Shown: one piece after another, positions 34,238-45,191 of the stretch | Numbering within the stretch: the first letter of the stretch is position 1 | How the letters are laid out: every line of letters begins with the position of its first letter | Origin: Eutypa lata | Taxonomy: Eukaryota > Ascomycota > Sordariomycetes > Xylariales > Diatrypaceae | DNA length: 64,000 nt | Reading direction: 5' to 3' | Assembly (NCBI GenBank): GCA_022661535.1 | Contig: JAKULF010000003.1 | Coordinates: 3,534,001 to 3,598,000, forward strand | Position numbers and translations under genes: made by a program | Notes under the pieces: model-generated | The model's input: the letters and a program-made list of their open reading frames with translations, nothing else | What the model was told of the DNA's origin: nothing | Databases searched by the model: none

Positions 34238-36169
34238 ATGGCTGTAGTAAATATCCCAGCGTATTGGACGGTCAATGCGAGCTCTTCACAACGCTACTCA
34301 TGGACGTTGGATTTGGTGCTCAATCGACGACCTGGTCTGAATACGCGTAGGGATTCCCTCCTGGGAACCAGCGACCACAATGGCCTTAGCTCTTCCTCCA
34401 TCAATCTGGACGCTTCTTCGCCAGGCTCTCGCTTCGTACTGGAGAGTTTACGGCGTTTAGGAGAGCCTGGAGCGCGGGACAATGCGATTGCGATCAAGTT
34501 CATTTTTCCCGATTGCTCGGGATTCTGCGTCCGATCCGACTTTCTAGCACGGCGTCTAGATGGATTCAACGCAGTAGTTCTAACACAAGGTTTCCTTAAG
34601 CCTCGGCAAGAGATCAGCTGCGCAGCTTTGCCGAGCAACGACAGTCTTCATCCGGCACTACTCCCTCAGCTTCTCTTTAATGCCGTAGGCGCAATGATCG
34701 TGAAAGACATTGATGCCTTAGGTCGAACTGAGGCGGAACTTGACAACCGCCTATCATTTCCTTGGATTTCCCGTTCTTTCCCTCCGCTAAAACGAGTGGC
34801 TTGGGTTGCAGGGAGATATAATATGGACCACAGTAAGCGCATTTGGGAAGCAGCTTCGGCGCTGGGCATCGCTGTTGTGATTATCGACAAAGAAGGGCAC
34901 TGGCTACAAGATCCTCAGTGGGATTATATACGAGAGGGTTTCATTTCTGCGAACCTAGATCCTGACCAGGGCTTCGTGGATCGCCTTGTCTCCGCCGTTA
35001 ACAGTTATGGAAAGCCGATACATGGCATCGCCACCGTCAGTAACAAGCGCATGGTCGGAGTAGCTCGCGCCTGTGAGAAGCTCGGGCTCCCAACCTCACC
35101 ATCGGAGTCTTTTATCATTGCGGCTGATAAGTTTAGATCGCGCGAGATTGAGCCTCCCTCGGACATGACATCTTTCCGAGTAAATAATGTTGAAGACCTG
35201 AAAGATCGTCTCTCGTCACGCGAATTTCTCCCGATTCAATACCCTGTGGTTGTAAAACCCTGTATAGGCTGGGGCAGTGAATGTATTGCCAAGGTTCATG
35301 CTGAAAATGAACTCATCCAAGCGGTAGAAAAGGCGTCAGAGCGGCATCGCACATCCCCGATTCAACGTAGTGATGTCATGATAGAATCATATGTCGATGG
35401 TCCAGAGATTGACGCCAACGTCGTTCTGTTGGATGGCAACATCGTTTTCTTCGAAGTTGCGGACGATTTTCCTAGTCTGGCTGACGAGTCACGCAACAAA
35501 TGGGACGATCCGTTTCAAGAAACGTCAATGGTGTTGCCGTCTAAGTTACCACAAGACGAGATCGATGTGATTTGTAGTTCTCTCCACCAAACACTGTTAA
35601 GACAAGGGTTTAAACACGGAGTGTTCAACTGCGAAGGTCGGGTAAGATACTCTCATATGAGATACACTGTTCAAAAAGGGGTAGAAGACCTCTACGAGAA
35701 TGACCAGCATGAAGGAGAGCATAAGACCCCGAGCTTCTACCTCCACGAAATCAATGCCCGTCCGCCAGGCTACTACGGCAATGTTGCATCTAACTTAACA
35801 TATGGGGTTGATTATTATGCTTTAGACCTTCTCTACGCCGCTGGAGACATGGAGCGTTATCGTTCACTAGCTCAACCATTCACGCGAGGGCCACAGTGGT
35901 GGCTTGTAATTGCTGTGATACCCGAAGAAAAAGAAGGGGTGATGAAAACAGCCGACTCATGTAAAGAATTTCTTCAACGATCTGGTGATCTTAACGAGCT
36001 TGTACCTGATTACATGACTTACAGAAAGGGGGGGAGCAAGTTAGAAGGGCCAAATGCAAGCCACCTCGACTTCATAGGTTATTTCTCAGTCGTTAGTCGA
36101 AAGAGTCGGGAAGACTCCCTGCAATCAGCTGGTAGGATCAGGAGGGAGTTCACGTATGAGCTTGCCTAA
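34238..36169 (+). CDS. ATP-grasp carboxylate-amine ligase
   Basis: Single exon of 643 residues. The first in-frame ATG is at 34238 (MAVVNIPAYW); the open frame extends slightly upstream only through a TTG. About 180 residues of unassigned N-terminal sequence are followed by a preATP-grasp-like Rossmann segment (KRVAWVAGRYN, about 185-195), then the ATP-grasp fold: KRMVGVARACEKLGLPTSPS, YPVVVKPCIGWGS (glycine-rich loop, about 336-347), MIESYVDGPEID (about 381-392) and metal-binding HEINARPPG (about 503-511). The order matches ATP-grasp peptide/amide ligases such as the carnosine synthase and bacterial L-amino-acid ligase groups. These form an acyl-phosphate on a carboxylate and couple it to an amine. 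Position between a beta-amino-acid-forming mutase and a peptide transporter suggests a beta-amino-acid-containing dipeptide or amide product; this is inference. Confidence 0.85.
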   Translation: MAVVNIPAYWTVNASSSQRYSWTLDLVLNRRPGLNTRRDSLLGTSDHNGLSSSSINLDASSPGSRFVLESLRRLGEPGARDNAIAIKFIFPDCSGFCVRSDFLARRLDGFNAVVLTQGFLKPRQEISCAALPSNDSLHPALLPQLLFNAVGAMIVKDIDALGRTEAELDNRLSFPWISRSFPPLKRVAWVAGRYNMDHSKRIWEAASALGIAVVIIDKEGHWLQDPQWDYIREGFISANLDPDQGFVDRLVSAVNSYGKPIHGIATVSNKRMVGVARACEKLGLPTSPSESFIIAADKFRSREIEPPSDMTSFRVNNVEDLKDRLSSREFLPIQYPVVVKPCIGWGSECIAKVHAENELIQAVEKASERHRTSPIQRSDVMIESYVDGPEIDANVVLLDGNIVFFEVADDFPSLADESRNKWDDPFQETSMVLPSKLPQDEIDVICSSLHQTLLRQGFKHGVFNCEGRVRYSHMRYTVQKGVEDLYENDQHEGEHKTPSFYLHEINARPPGYYGNVASNLTYGVDYYALDLLYAAGDMERYRSLAQPFTRGPQWWLVIAVIPEEKEGVMKTADSCKEFLQRSGDLNELVPDYMTYRKGGSKLEGPNASHLDFIGYFSVVSRKSREDSLQSAGRIRREFTYELA

Positions 36170-37407
36170 GCAATTTAATCAACAAGATTTTCTACATGGC
36201 TGTAGGTTCTCCGCGTTGCGCCATCAACTGGCTTCCTAACGACTTTTTCTAGTTGGTGAACTGCATGTTTTTTTTCTGTGCTTCCCGTATCTATTCAGCC
36301 AATAGGCCCTAACACCGTTGCCACCAAAAGCTTAACACCCGAAGCTTGCATGTGCTTGATGCTTCGAGCTGCGGGTGGGTGCGTGTGTGACCAAACACTG
36401 CACACGTTTTCGTGGTTGGTGATTAGTATGGCCCTAAACTCGAGTGTAGTACGGATCCCTTGCATGGAAGAAAAAAAAAATACTCCGGTCTAGGTCAGCT
36501 TGGATAAGACCTCCATCCTATTTGGGATGCCCATGTAACTTCTTGGCGGGTGAAATTTCTACCGCTTAGCACCATTTCATGGTTCCGTACGTTCAATTGG
36601 CAAATCAGTGGAAGACAAGATACGTACAGAGGGAGGATTTAACCCTGTGGCATAGCACTCGGCTCGTCGTAACTAAATTCGATCAGTGATAACAAGGCAA
36701 GGTGGTGAAACTTGCTTGCTAGAGACCTTCATGCTGCCAAGTTCTAACTCCTTCCTATATGACTCATAGATTCCCGTACATCGCGATTAACGAGCAGTTA
36801 TATAGAAAAGTAGTATTTTACGAGAACTAACGGCCCCTAGTTAATGCACACCGGGATCTAATAGTGTTGCCTAGGAAGTCAAGCGAGGACTTGAATTACC
36901 CGATTGGTGGTGAACTGACCGCAGTTCCAATGATTGCGCGCTGGTTGCGGGGAATACACCAATGAAGAGAATGTAAACAGTCTTGGGGTCGTCTCCAGAG
37001 CAACATTTTAATTACGTGGACTGTTATGGATAGTTAGTTACTCTTCCTGATTGGTCCGACAAACCCTGCTGCATCTAACTGTAATAATATAGTGTGAGAG
37101 TGACTCATGAGGGGCATCCCTTTGTCATGATTAGGTTGCAACAGTAGTTCGTACGAATAGTTACTTATAGTTTCAGTTGTAGAGGTTCAGTAAAAGAACA
37201 AATTCTTCCATTGAATCCCAAACGTGTTGACTGTCATGCGTAGGTGTCTTTGTAGCTGGCTAATTCGATCCACCTCAATGGATCGTGATTAATTAAGATA
37301 TGTACTTATGAGCAAGACAGGTGCATATTATTTACTAGGCCATTTCAGTATTCGCTTTTCTCCCTAATCGTAATATTTAGGAACATTCTACTTCATACCT
37401 AGAGGTC
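36170..37407. other. Intergenic between ATP-grasp and transporter genes
   Basis: About 1.24 kb, AT-rich, no gene seen. It presumably contains the promoter of the transporter gene. A short AAAAAAAAAA run is at about 36470. Confidence 0.5.
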
Positions 37408-39456
37408 ATGTCTGTTTCGAGACAGTCTCCCGAGTCTTCGGGCGATTCTCCCTCCCATCTATCCCCGGAAAGAAACACAGGCCCTATCGAAACCACAACT
37501 TCTCCGTCTGGATTAGACTCTGGAAAAGAGGATTCATATCTAAGAGAAGCCACACCAGACGATTTAGCGAGATTTCCACGTGTGGCAGATAAGGTACCTG
37601 CAATCGTGTGGCTTGTCGCCTTTATAGGAGCTGCGCAACGCTTCGCCTATTACGGCACTACGGTGCCATGGCGTAAGATCGACCCAGCTATCAGCTTTTG
37701 AAGAGTAACTAACCATAGTCAGAGAACTACCTACAGAACCCGCCTGATAATCCCCTTTCCCCCGGTGCGCTTGGGTTCGGTCAGTCCACGGCAACGACTA
37801 TCAACAATGCGTTTCTCTTCTTCAGCTACTTGGCCCCACTACCTTTCGCAATTATCTCTGATTCATGGCTTGGGCGATATAAAACGCTTCTTCTCAGCTT
37901 ATTGTATTATTCCCCACCTTCTGTCGAGATTGACGTTGCTCATACTCTATAGCATCCACGTAGCAGGCGAAGTGGTGTTGTTCGTGACAGCTTTACCCTT
38001 CGCAGCCAAGGACAGAAATATTACCTTGGGTGGAATGATCGCGGCAATGGTTCTTATTGGGTTAGGAATGGGAGGCACAACGGCTGTTATATTCCCTTTC
38101 CTAGGTAACTGTCTACGTTCATTATACGGTAAGAATCTATCTAACCAACTTGTGCGAAGGCGACCAGATACCACAAAGGAATCCGCAAGTTAAGCGTGAC
38201 AAAAAGGGGGGGATGGCTGTGACAGATTCAAAACTTACATTACAATATGTGTTTAATTATTTCTTTTGGTTGGTTATTAAGAAATTACCCCTAATTCCAG
38301 TTTGAGTAGTACTTACTAGGTAATGAAATAGGATGATCAACATTGCAGCATTAGCAACACTCCCTACCACTAATATGGAAAAGACGATCGGGTTCTGGGC
38401 TGCCTACCTATTACCCCTATGCGTCTTATGTGCATCTATAGTACCATTTGTTCTATTGAACAAGCGCCTAAGTGCGTTCCCTCAGCTTCACCACTTACCG
38501 TATCACCAGTATTAACTCGACCTTTAGCAAAACTCCCTGCACAAGGCAATGTGCTGCCTCATGCAGCCAAGGTTCTAGTCCTAGCCACCAAATCTGGCTT
38601 CCACCTCACCGCAGCCGATCCAGTACACCAGCAACTGCACCACAACCGATCCGTTCCATGGACTTCAACGTTTGTCGAAGAAATCCGCCGCGGACTCCGG
38701 GCCTGTCGCGTGGTCCTCTGTTTCACCATCTTCTATTTGTGTTTCAATCAGACCATGAACAACCTCATCTCCCAGGCAAACCAGATGGAGCTGACGGGGA
38801 TATCAAACGATACGATTCAAGCTTTGAACCCGATCTTCTACATAGTTCTCAACCCCGTGATCCAGAAGTTCTTATTTCCCTTTCTTTCCCGCCGCCATAT
38901 TTCCTTCGGACCAATCTTGAGGATGACAATCTCCTTCGCTCTGTTGGCCGCGACCATGGCGTATGCAGCCGGAACCCAGCAGCTGATCTACAGCCGCGGA
39001 CCCTGCTTCTCGCGGCCTCTAGCCTGCGAAGCTGGGAGAATTCCTACAGATGATGGTACAGTTCAATATCGACCCAACGAGATCAGTGTCTGGATTCAGA
39101 CCCCGCTCCACCTTCTCGTCTCAACCGGTGAAATTTTCGGCTTCGTGGCGTTAAACGAGTTCGCGTACTCGGAAGCTCCAACCAACATGAAAGCTCTGGT
39201 TAAGGCTTTCGAGCAGTTTACAGCGGCTCTGGGAGCTGCGCTTGGTATGGCACTCGGGCCAGTTTCGAAAGATCCGTTTTTGGTTATCATGTACGCGTCC
39301 CTCGCGGGCACGATAGCGGTCAGCGCGGTTGCGTTTTTCGGGGTCTTCCGAGTACACGACGCCCATTGGCACACCCACAAGGGTGCAGAAGATTTGGAAT
39401 TGTCTACCGATGGAGAGGTCGTGACAGAGAAGGTGGCTGAGAAGAAACATGAGTAG
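37408..39456 (+). CDS. POT/PTR2-family proton-coupled peptide transporter
   Basis: Six exons (37408-37672, 37723-37903, 37953-38104, 38160-38268, 38332-38471, 38528-39456) encode 591 residues; every phase agrees. Introns are 49-63 bases. RFAYYGTTVPWQNYLQNP, FGQSTATTINNAFLFFSYLAPLPFAIISDSWLGRYKT and LQYVFNYFFWMINIAALATL are the diagnostic POT blocks, followed by NLISQANQMELTGISNDTIQ and the C-terminal six-helix half (LNPIFYIVLNPVIQKFLFPFL). The first helix reads GAAQRFAYYG where POT proteins usually have the E-x-x-E-R proton-coupling motif, so both glutamates are absent. By family knowledge it would move di- or tripeptides or peptide-like molecules across the plasma membrane. Placement behind the aminomutase and ATP-grasp genes suggests it handles their product. 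Confidence 0.9.
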
Positions 39457-40574
39457 ATTTGTATTTGGGATTTTCAAGATAGATGGACTTTGTCCGAGAC
39501 CTATGCATCAGGATGAAGATATTTTTGGTCAATTCTTCTTCCTATTTACTGGTTATAATATTTACCTAGGACTAGAAATAGAGCATACAAGATTGAATTA
39601 CGCGGACCCGTAGGCTAGTAATATGCGGTCTAGTCTCCCATGGCACCGGTGAAAACAAACGCTTTGGCTTACATGTTATTTCCAGTATGAATTTCCCATG
39701 AGATAGGAGCTACGTGGTTGTTAGTTTCCCGTCCCATCCCTTATTTTGACCACAGAGACATGTACAGGGCCGCGTAACGTAGAATCGTTTTCTGTACAAT
39801 TGATTTTACTTGGAGTTTGGCTTTGTTTGTGCTATCTCGCCAATGGATATGCTACCGTACAATTGGAAGCCTTATCTATATCTAGATCATAGGGCCTATT
39901 GTTTCAATGTACTACCTCCCTGCCTTTCTCTAATGGGACCTTCTAGCCTCATTGGCGTTTGATTGCTCAGTTGTAGCGCTTATTGAGATTACCTCGCCAT
40001 TGAATTCAGCTGTGTCACATTGTCGTATTACATAGTTAGATATGAGATCTATGGATAATAGTAGCTTAATACTGGTAGGGGAATCAGTGGGGGGATAGCA
40101 CAAACAATGCATCGAGGCAGCTAGGTTATATTGATTGCGTATTACCTATTATTGGCCAACCTGTTTGCACATTCCTCCAGGAGCTAGGTAGCCGGAATCC
40201 CTTATTGTTGGGTGTTACTCTTTAGCACTGGTTGGGACATACCTGACATGCATGATTATGTCTCATAATGCACTAAATGAAGAATGGTAAGGTCAAATAA
40301 TGGTGAATACATATAATAGGGATTCCAGACAATGGCAAACTTAGAGTGTGGAATTCACACAATAGGCCACACAGAAAATGGGTAATCCAGGAAATGGTTA
40401 GTATTTCTCTATTTAAGGGATTCCTCTTCCTCACGTAGTTTTAGATTCTCTTCTTCCTTCCTACAACATCACACAATTTTCTCTGCAGATCAACGATTAT
40501 CTGCCATCCTCTCCCATCTGGTACCATAACCAGCACCTAACCTAACATTGCAACCAAAAAAGATTACCATCACG
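39457..40574. other. Intergenic, no gene seen
   Basis: About 1.1 kb of AT-rich sequence. The last 130 bases are pyrimidine-rich with repeated ACC words, typical of a leader for the secreted protein gene starting at 40575. Confidence 0.55.
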
Positions 40575-41648
40575 ATGCTGGCTTTTTTTCTCGCCATCTT
40601 CTTCGCGGTTTTTACCGTCGACGCCAAGGTAAAGCCAAATATCCTCCCTTGAGTATCTCGTATCCTATACGGGCAATAATTATTAACGCGTTTTCTTTTT
40701 TTAACAGTCCTTCATCCACCGCGGAATGGAACTCCCAGAGGGCTACACGGAGGCTCCCATCACCTGGTCTGGCTTCGATTCCCACGCCGCCGAACTTGCG
40801 GGCCTCACCTTCAATGGCACTGTTGAGGTAGGTATCCCCATACGAGACGATGTGTCTGCTCAAATTACCTCAGGTATAATTAATTAACACGAAAATCATA
40901 GAACGTGATGGCCAAACTCGAGGCCATGGGCCACCCCCTCGAGCACCCCGACCCTGAGCTGAACATCACTTCGATCAAGAGCAAGGATGGACTCCCTACC
41001 AAGGTATGTAAAACGACGTGGTCGAAGCGTGATGACGCCCCTGAATGACTTAGCTGATTCGTTTGGCTTTGTCACAAACATCTTTCTCCACATCTCTCAC
41101 CCAACCACCGCCCCCATTCTCTTGGTACGTTCATGCTAATTAACACTATCATAGAACCGCTATCGCAAGTGCGGCGTCGGTGGCCGTGGTGAGGTTGCCG
41201 TCTATCCCATCAACGCCGGAGTCCGATACCTCTGGGGCCTTAGCGACGACGTCAAGTGTGGCAACCAGCCCAAAACCTGCGGCCAAATCAGCTGCTCTTG
41301 GTGGTCCGCCATTTGGTGGTGCAACGTTAGTCTTCCCTGTTTCCATTTCCTGCCCCTTTCTTCTTTCAAATTAAGTTCTACGAAATAACGACATGAGAAC
41401 TTTATAAAATGTCCTTTCCTTTTCCCCCAAGAACCTTTTTATTTTTTATTAAATAATACATGATATTAACCATTATATGGACACAATAGGACCACTACGC
41501 CCCCATGGAATACAAGTGCAATGATATGGCTGTTTACGCTGCAGACGTAGCAGCTCATTGCGAGGCACACAACCGTTGCCGAGGCGAGTCGGGAGAAACG
41601 GGTTACCTCTTCCGGGTCGTGGTGGGCCGGGCGTATGAGGAGTGTTAA
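40575..41648 (+). CDS. Small cysteine-rich secreted protein (effector-like), five exons
   Basis: No single open frame shows this gene; it appears only after splicing: 40575-40628, 40708-40827, 40902-41003, 41155-41325, 41490-41648. All four introns are phase 0 with GTAAAG, GTAGGT, GTATGT and GTTAGT donors and CAG or TAG acceptors. The 201-residue protein begins with a clear signal peptide (MLAFFLAIFFAVFTVDAK). The mature part holds nine cysteines, mostly in the last two exons, including NRYRKCGVGGRGEV, CGQISCSWWSAIWWCN and the YKCNDMAVYAADVAAHC segment. This tryptophan/cysteine pattern resembles a group of fungal secreted proteins of unknown function. It should be extracellular and disulfide-bonded. 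A role in host or microbe interaction is only a guess. Confidence 0.82.
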
Positions 41649-42609
41649 TCTCCATTCCGGGTTTGTGTGGCCGAGGACGACAAGGAGAGATCAAGAGGAA
41701 ATGGGAAACACCAGGCCGTTTTGAGGCGGTTTCTTCTCCTGACTTGTTAAGTAGGAAGGACCATACTTTTGAGCTTGTGGCATGGTGAGGATGCTACCCG
41801 CTCGCCGCATTTGGTATTAGCTACCAGATGATCACGCGCATAAGATAGGCAATACAAATTACCTGCGTGCACAAAGATACTGGTTATCCAGATGTTCTCA
41901 TTGCAGTGAATGATATGATACATTTGTTTGTATTTGTGATACTTGAGATTTAAACACCGTTTTTAGTAGTACTTGGGTTTACATTCTCTAATCCTCATGT
42001 TAACAAACGCAGTATTTGCTCGTGAGGTGAGTCGGAAAGCTCTTTAATACTCTTGTGGTTAATACCCTTGGTCAGAGCCCTTGATTGACAATAAACTGGG
42101 GCTAAAAATTGAGCGAGGGGCTTCTAGGCTTGGTGTTTTCAAAGTTGACTCAATACTTGATCTGGTCGAGGCTCAGATATGATGGCAACGCGAAGTATAC
42201 GCTCTAATGATGTGGGAATTTGGATCATTCCACTGCTAGGCCGAGGCTGCCATACACCTACCTCATCTTCGAGAAGCTGTTTTAAAGTGCACTGGTACTC
42301 TGGTCCTGACGCCAAAGGGAGATGGATATTTGGTGTTATAGTAGGATCGGCACACACCCATAATCGCAACGGAAGCGATACCATAACTTATGGTAGCTGA
42401 GCGTAAAGTTTATAATGGCAGTATTGATTGCAATAACCTCTTTAGTATTATACAAGCCAGGCCCATGTGATGGCACAAACGTCTATTGACACCAACCTAT
42501 CCTTCCTCGAACCTTAACCCATATCCTACAAGAAAACAACCGTTACGCCACGCATATACACAAGTGCCCAAACCCAGTGATATATATATATATCGTATGA
42601 CAAAGGGTA
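41649..42609. other. Intergenic between convergent genes
   Basis: About 960 bases between the stop codons of the secreted protein and the helicase gene. A short TA repeat is at 42581-42592. No gene recognised. Confidence 0.55.
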
Positions 42610-44835
42610 TTATTGAGTGATAGAAGAACGCGCATTAACGCCACCGAACTTTCCCCTGAGAAAATCCTGAACTTCCTTATTCCCACCCAAACCGGCAAGC
42701 AGGCCAGCAGAGTCGCCCTCGATCTTGAGACCCTTGAGGCCGGTGGCTCGGGACAGCGCGACGTAGACCTGGCCTTCCTCGAACGCCTTGGAGAGGTTGA
42801 CGATGACCCGATCGAGGGTCAAGCTCTGGCTCTTGTGGATCGTCATGGCCCACGCCGGGGCGAGTGGGATCTGCGTGCGGGCCAGCAAGCTGTACGGCCG
42901 CGAGTCCCCGAGCTCGGCGATGGAGCAGTCGGCGTAGAGGGTGCGGACCTGACCGTTGTGGAACCGGACGACCGGCCACGTCTTGTACCGCACGCCGGGA
43001 TCCTCGATGAAGAGCTTGATCTGCTGCTCCTTGATGGGGGCGCGGTCGCCGAATATCCGATTGATGGGGTCTTCCTTCAGGGTCTTGGCCTTGGGCAGCT
43101 TCTTGGGATCGTTCCGCTCGAACCCGCAGATGATTCCCTGACTTCCATTGCACAGACCTGAGGCAAGGTCCAGGTTGACAAGCAAGACGACGAGCATGCC
43201 TTTCTTCAGCTCCACACACTCAGCAAATCGGTGGTCTTCAAGAGCTCGTAACGGCCCTTGGGACTGCGGTCCTTTAGCCTTGCGTACACTCTTCCATTGG
43301 AGATGGGGGTGTCTGTCCTGGTGCCAGAAGAAGTTGTCAAGACACCAGTAGGTGTGCTTTAGTCCCTTCAGTTTCTCGAACTCAACCCGATTGACCTTAT
43401 TTACTTCATCCCGAGTAGCGAAGAGTTTGGTCGCATGATGTACCATGCATTCATGGTCCATGAGAAGATCGACCTCGGATGATGCTAGCTCTTCGCCTAT
43501 TCTGCATTTCTGCAGGATGCGAATGAAAGCCTCGTCGCTTTGCCGGTGAATGGTGGTAAGCTGAACGTGGACGAAATTGCATTCCTCCCATGCACGAGCC
43601 CTGAAAGCCCACTTGTCCCTCTCGAAATAGGCGCCATGTCGCGAGCAAGTGAAGGTGAAGCCAGAATCGGAGGATCCTGCGGTGAGCTCGTGTCCGCATT
43701 GAATGCAATGCTGAAAAGGCTTCACAGGCGGCAACTGGCAGAAGTCACCCGTCACGATGAGCTGGACACCACCAAAGGCCTTCTTGTTATTCCTTGCCTC
43801 TTTCATGACTGCGTTGAGCCTCTCGAAATGCAGATTTTCTACCATGCTAATCTCATCAAGGATAAGAACATCCGTTTCGGTGAGACGCTTCCAGACGAAC
43901 CTTCCATGTGCTCCGGCGCACAACTCGTCGAGTGTCCGCTTGTGATGATCTGGGGTCCATCCTGCAAATGACCATGTGGTGGTGCCGTTGACTTGCAAAG
44001 CAGCACGACCTGTCGGGGCAGCAATCCGCACCGTCTTACCCATGGACTGGAGACGTCTGGTAATAGCTTTCAAAGCAGTTGACTTTCCACACCCGGCCGA
44101 GCCAGTATAGAATACATTCCTTCCACTGGCGACCAGCTCAACAAGAGCAGTCTGCTCTGGACATAATGGCGGCTCGTCACTAACAAGAGCACCGGGGGCG
44201 CTGGGTCGATCCGGCGCATTCGGAGGGGATGATGAAGGCGGCGTTAGCGGATTAACTGATCCAACATGTGGACTATGATTGCCAAGCGACAAATCATGGC
44301 CGGTTAAATCGAACACTGGTGCGTGATCGATCCTGCTTCCCTTAGGCCCGGTTTTAGATACCACTATAGTAGATTGGACAAGAGTTTTTGCGGCGCTAAT
44401 CGGGTTTGTAGTTGGTATCGCGACTACCTTAGGAGTAGGAATGGGTGGCTGAACATTTCCGGCACTGACATGACCAACATGGCTTGGTTTCTTCAAGCCC
44501 AATGCAGAATCTTCTTCGTCATCACTAAGTAGATTAATCACCGCCGGGAGAGAAGAATCCATCTTTGGTCGCTTGTGTCTTTCCATGGGAAGTGGGTCAT
44601 CATTGGGTCTCTTCACGGCGCCTAACGCGGGCTGGATAGGCAACGGGAGGGAGTGTGTCGTGGTTGGATAGTATTGTTGCTGTGCCAGAGGTTGAGAACC
44701 GTAAACCGCGTCCACCAGGGCTAGAATAAAGTTAGACGACTGAAGCTACACAGGAAATCATGACTAGGAATTCAACCTGCGTAATTAAAACTCACTGGGA
44801 TCGATATTAGGGTCGTAAGAGTAGGGCACCGACAT
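42610..44835 (-). CDS. PIF1-family ATP-dependent DNA helicase
   Basis: Two exons on the minus strand, 44835-44796 and 44720-42610, encode 716 residues. The small first exon (MSVPYSYDPNIDP) joins through an A/CC split codon to TLVDAVYGSQ. The N-terminal 190 residues are disordered. SF1 helicase motifs follow: Walker A GSAGCGKST (about 220-228), DEISM Walker B, GDFCQLPPV (motif III), and C-terminal AMTIHKSQSLTLDRV and YVALSRATGL. An insertion with CIQCGHEL...FTCSRHGAYF looks like a zinc-binding cysteine/histidine cluster inside the helicase core. The product should act in the nucleus or mitochondria on G-quadruplexes, telomeres or stalled forks. VINLLSDDEED (about 74-84) fits a SUMO-interaction motif. 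No Helitron Rep domain is present, so a cellular gene is favoured. Confidence 0.9.
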
Positions 44836-45191
44836 GATTAGTTGGGAAGCTGCTGCAAATGGTTTCCGAATCGCAGCGGTGTGACGGTGACGCGCTTTCC
44901 TTCTGTAGATTAGCGGCGCGTCGCGGTTGAGAGATGGAATTAACTACCAGACAGCTGCCGGACGGTTGTCATTAGTCAGTGACATAACTACTTCTTCTAC
45001 GTAGTAGAGTAAGTATTGGCCTATGCGCACGTTAGTCGAACGCACTGACTTTAACCCAGAGAGACTGGAGACAGGGACATATCAGTCTAGGTACCAATTA
45101 CATGACCGATGCGTTATTTGACCATTTTGCAGTTATTTATAATTGACAATAAGTACGAGAATTACTATTAATTCAACCGACTACGAAGACG
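44836..45191. other. Intergenic, helicase promoter
   Basis: About 356 bases between the helicase start and the lactonase stop. No gene; it should contain the helicase promoter. Confidence 0.6.

Noticed and set aside
42613..43219. Frames of 180-182 residues over the 3' half of the helicase
   Set aside because: Out-of-frame shadows of the GC-rich helicase exon.
42610..44835. Helitron transposon carrying a PIF1 helicase
   Set aside because: There is no Rep/HUH domain, the protein is only 716 residues and has its own nuclear-protein-like N-terminus.
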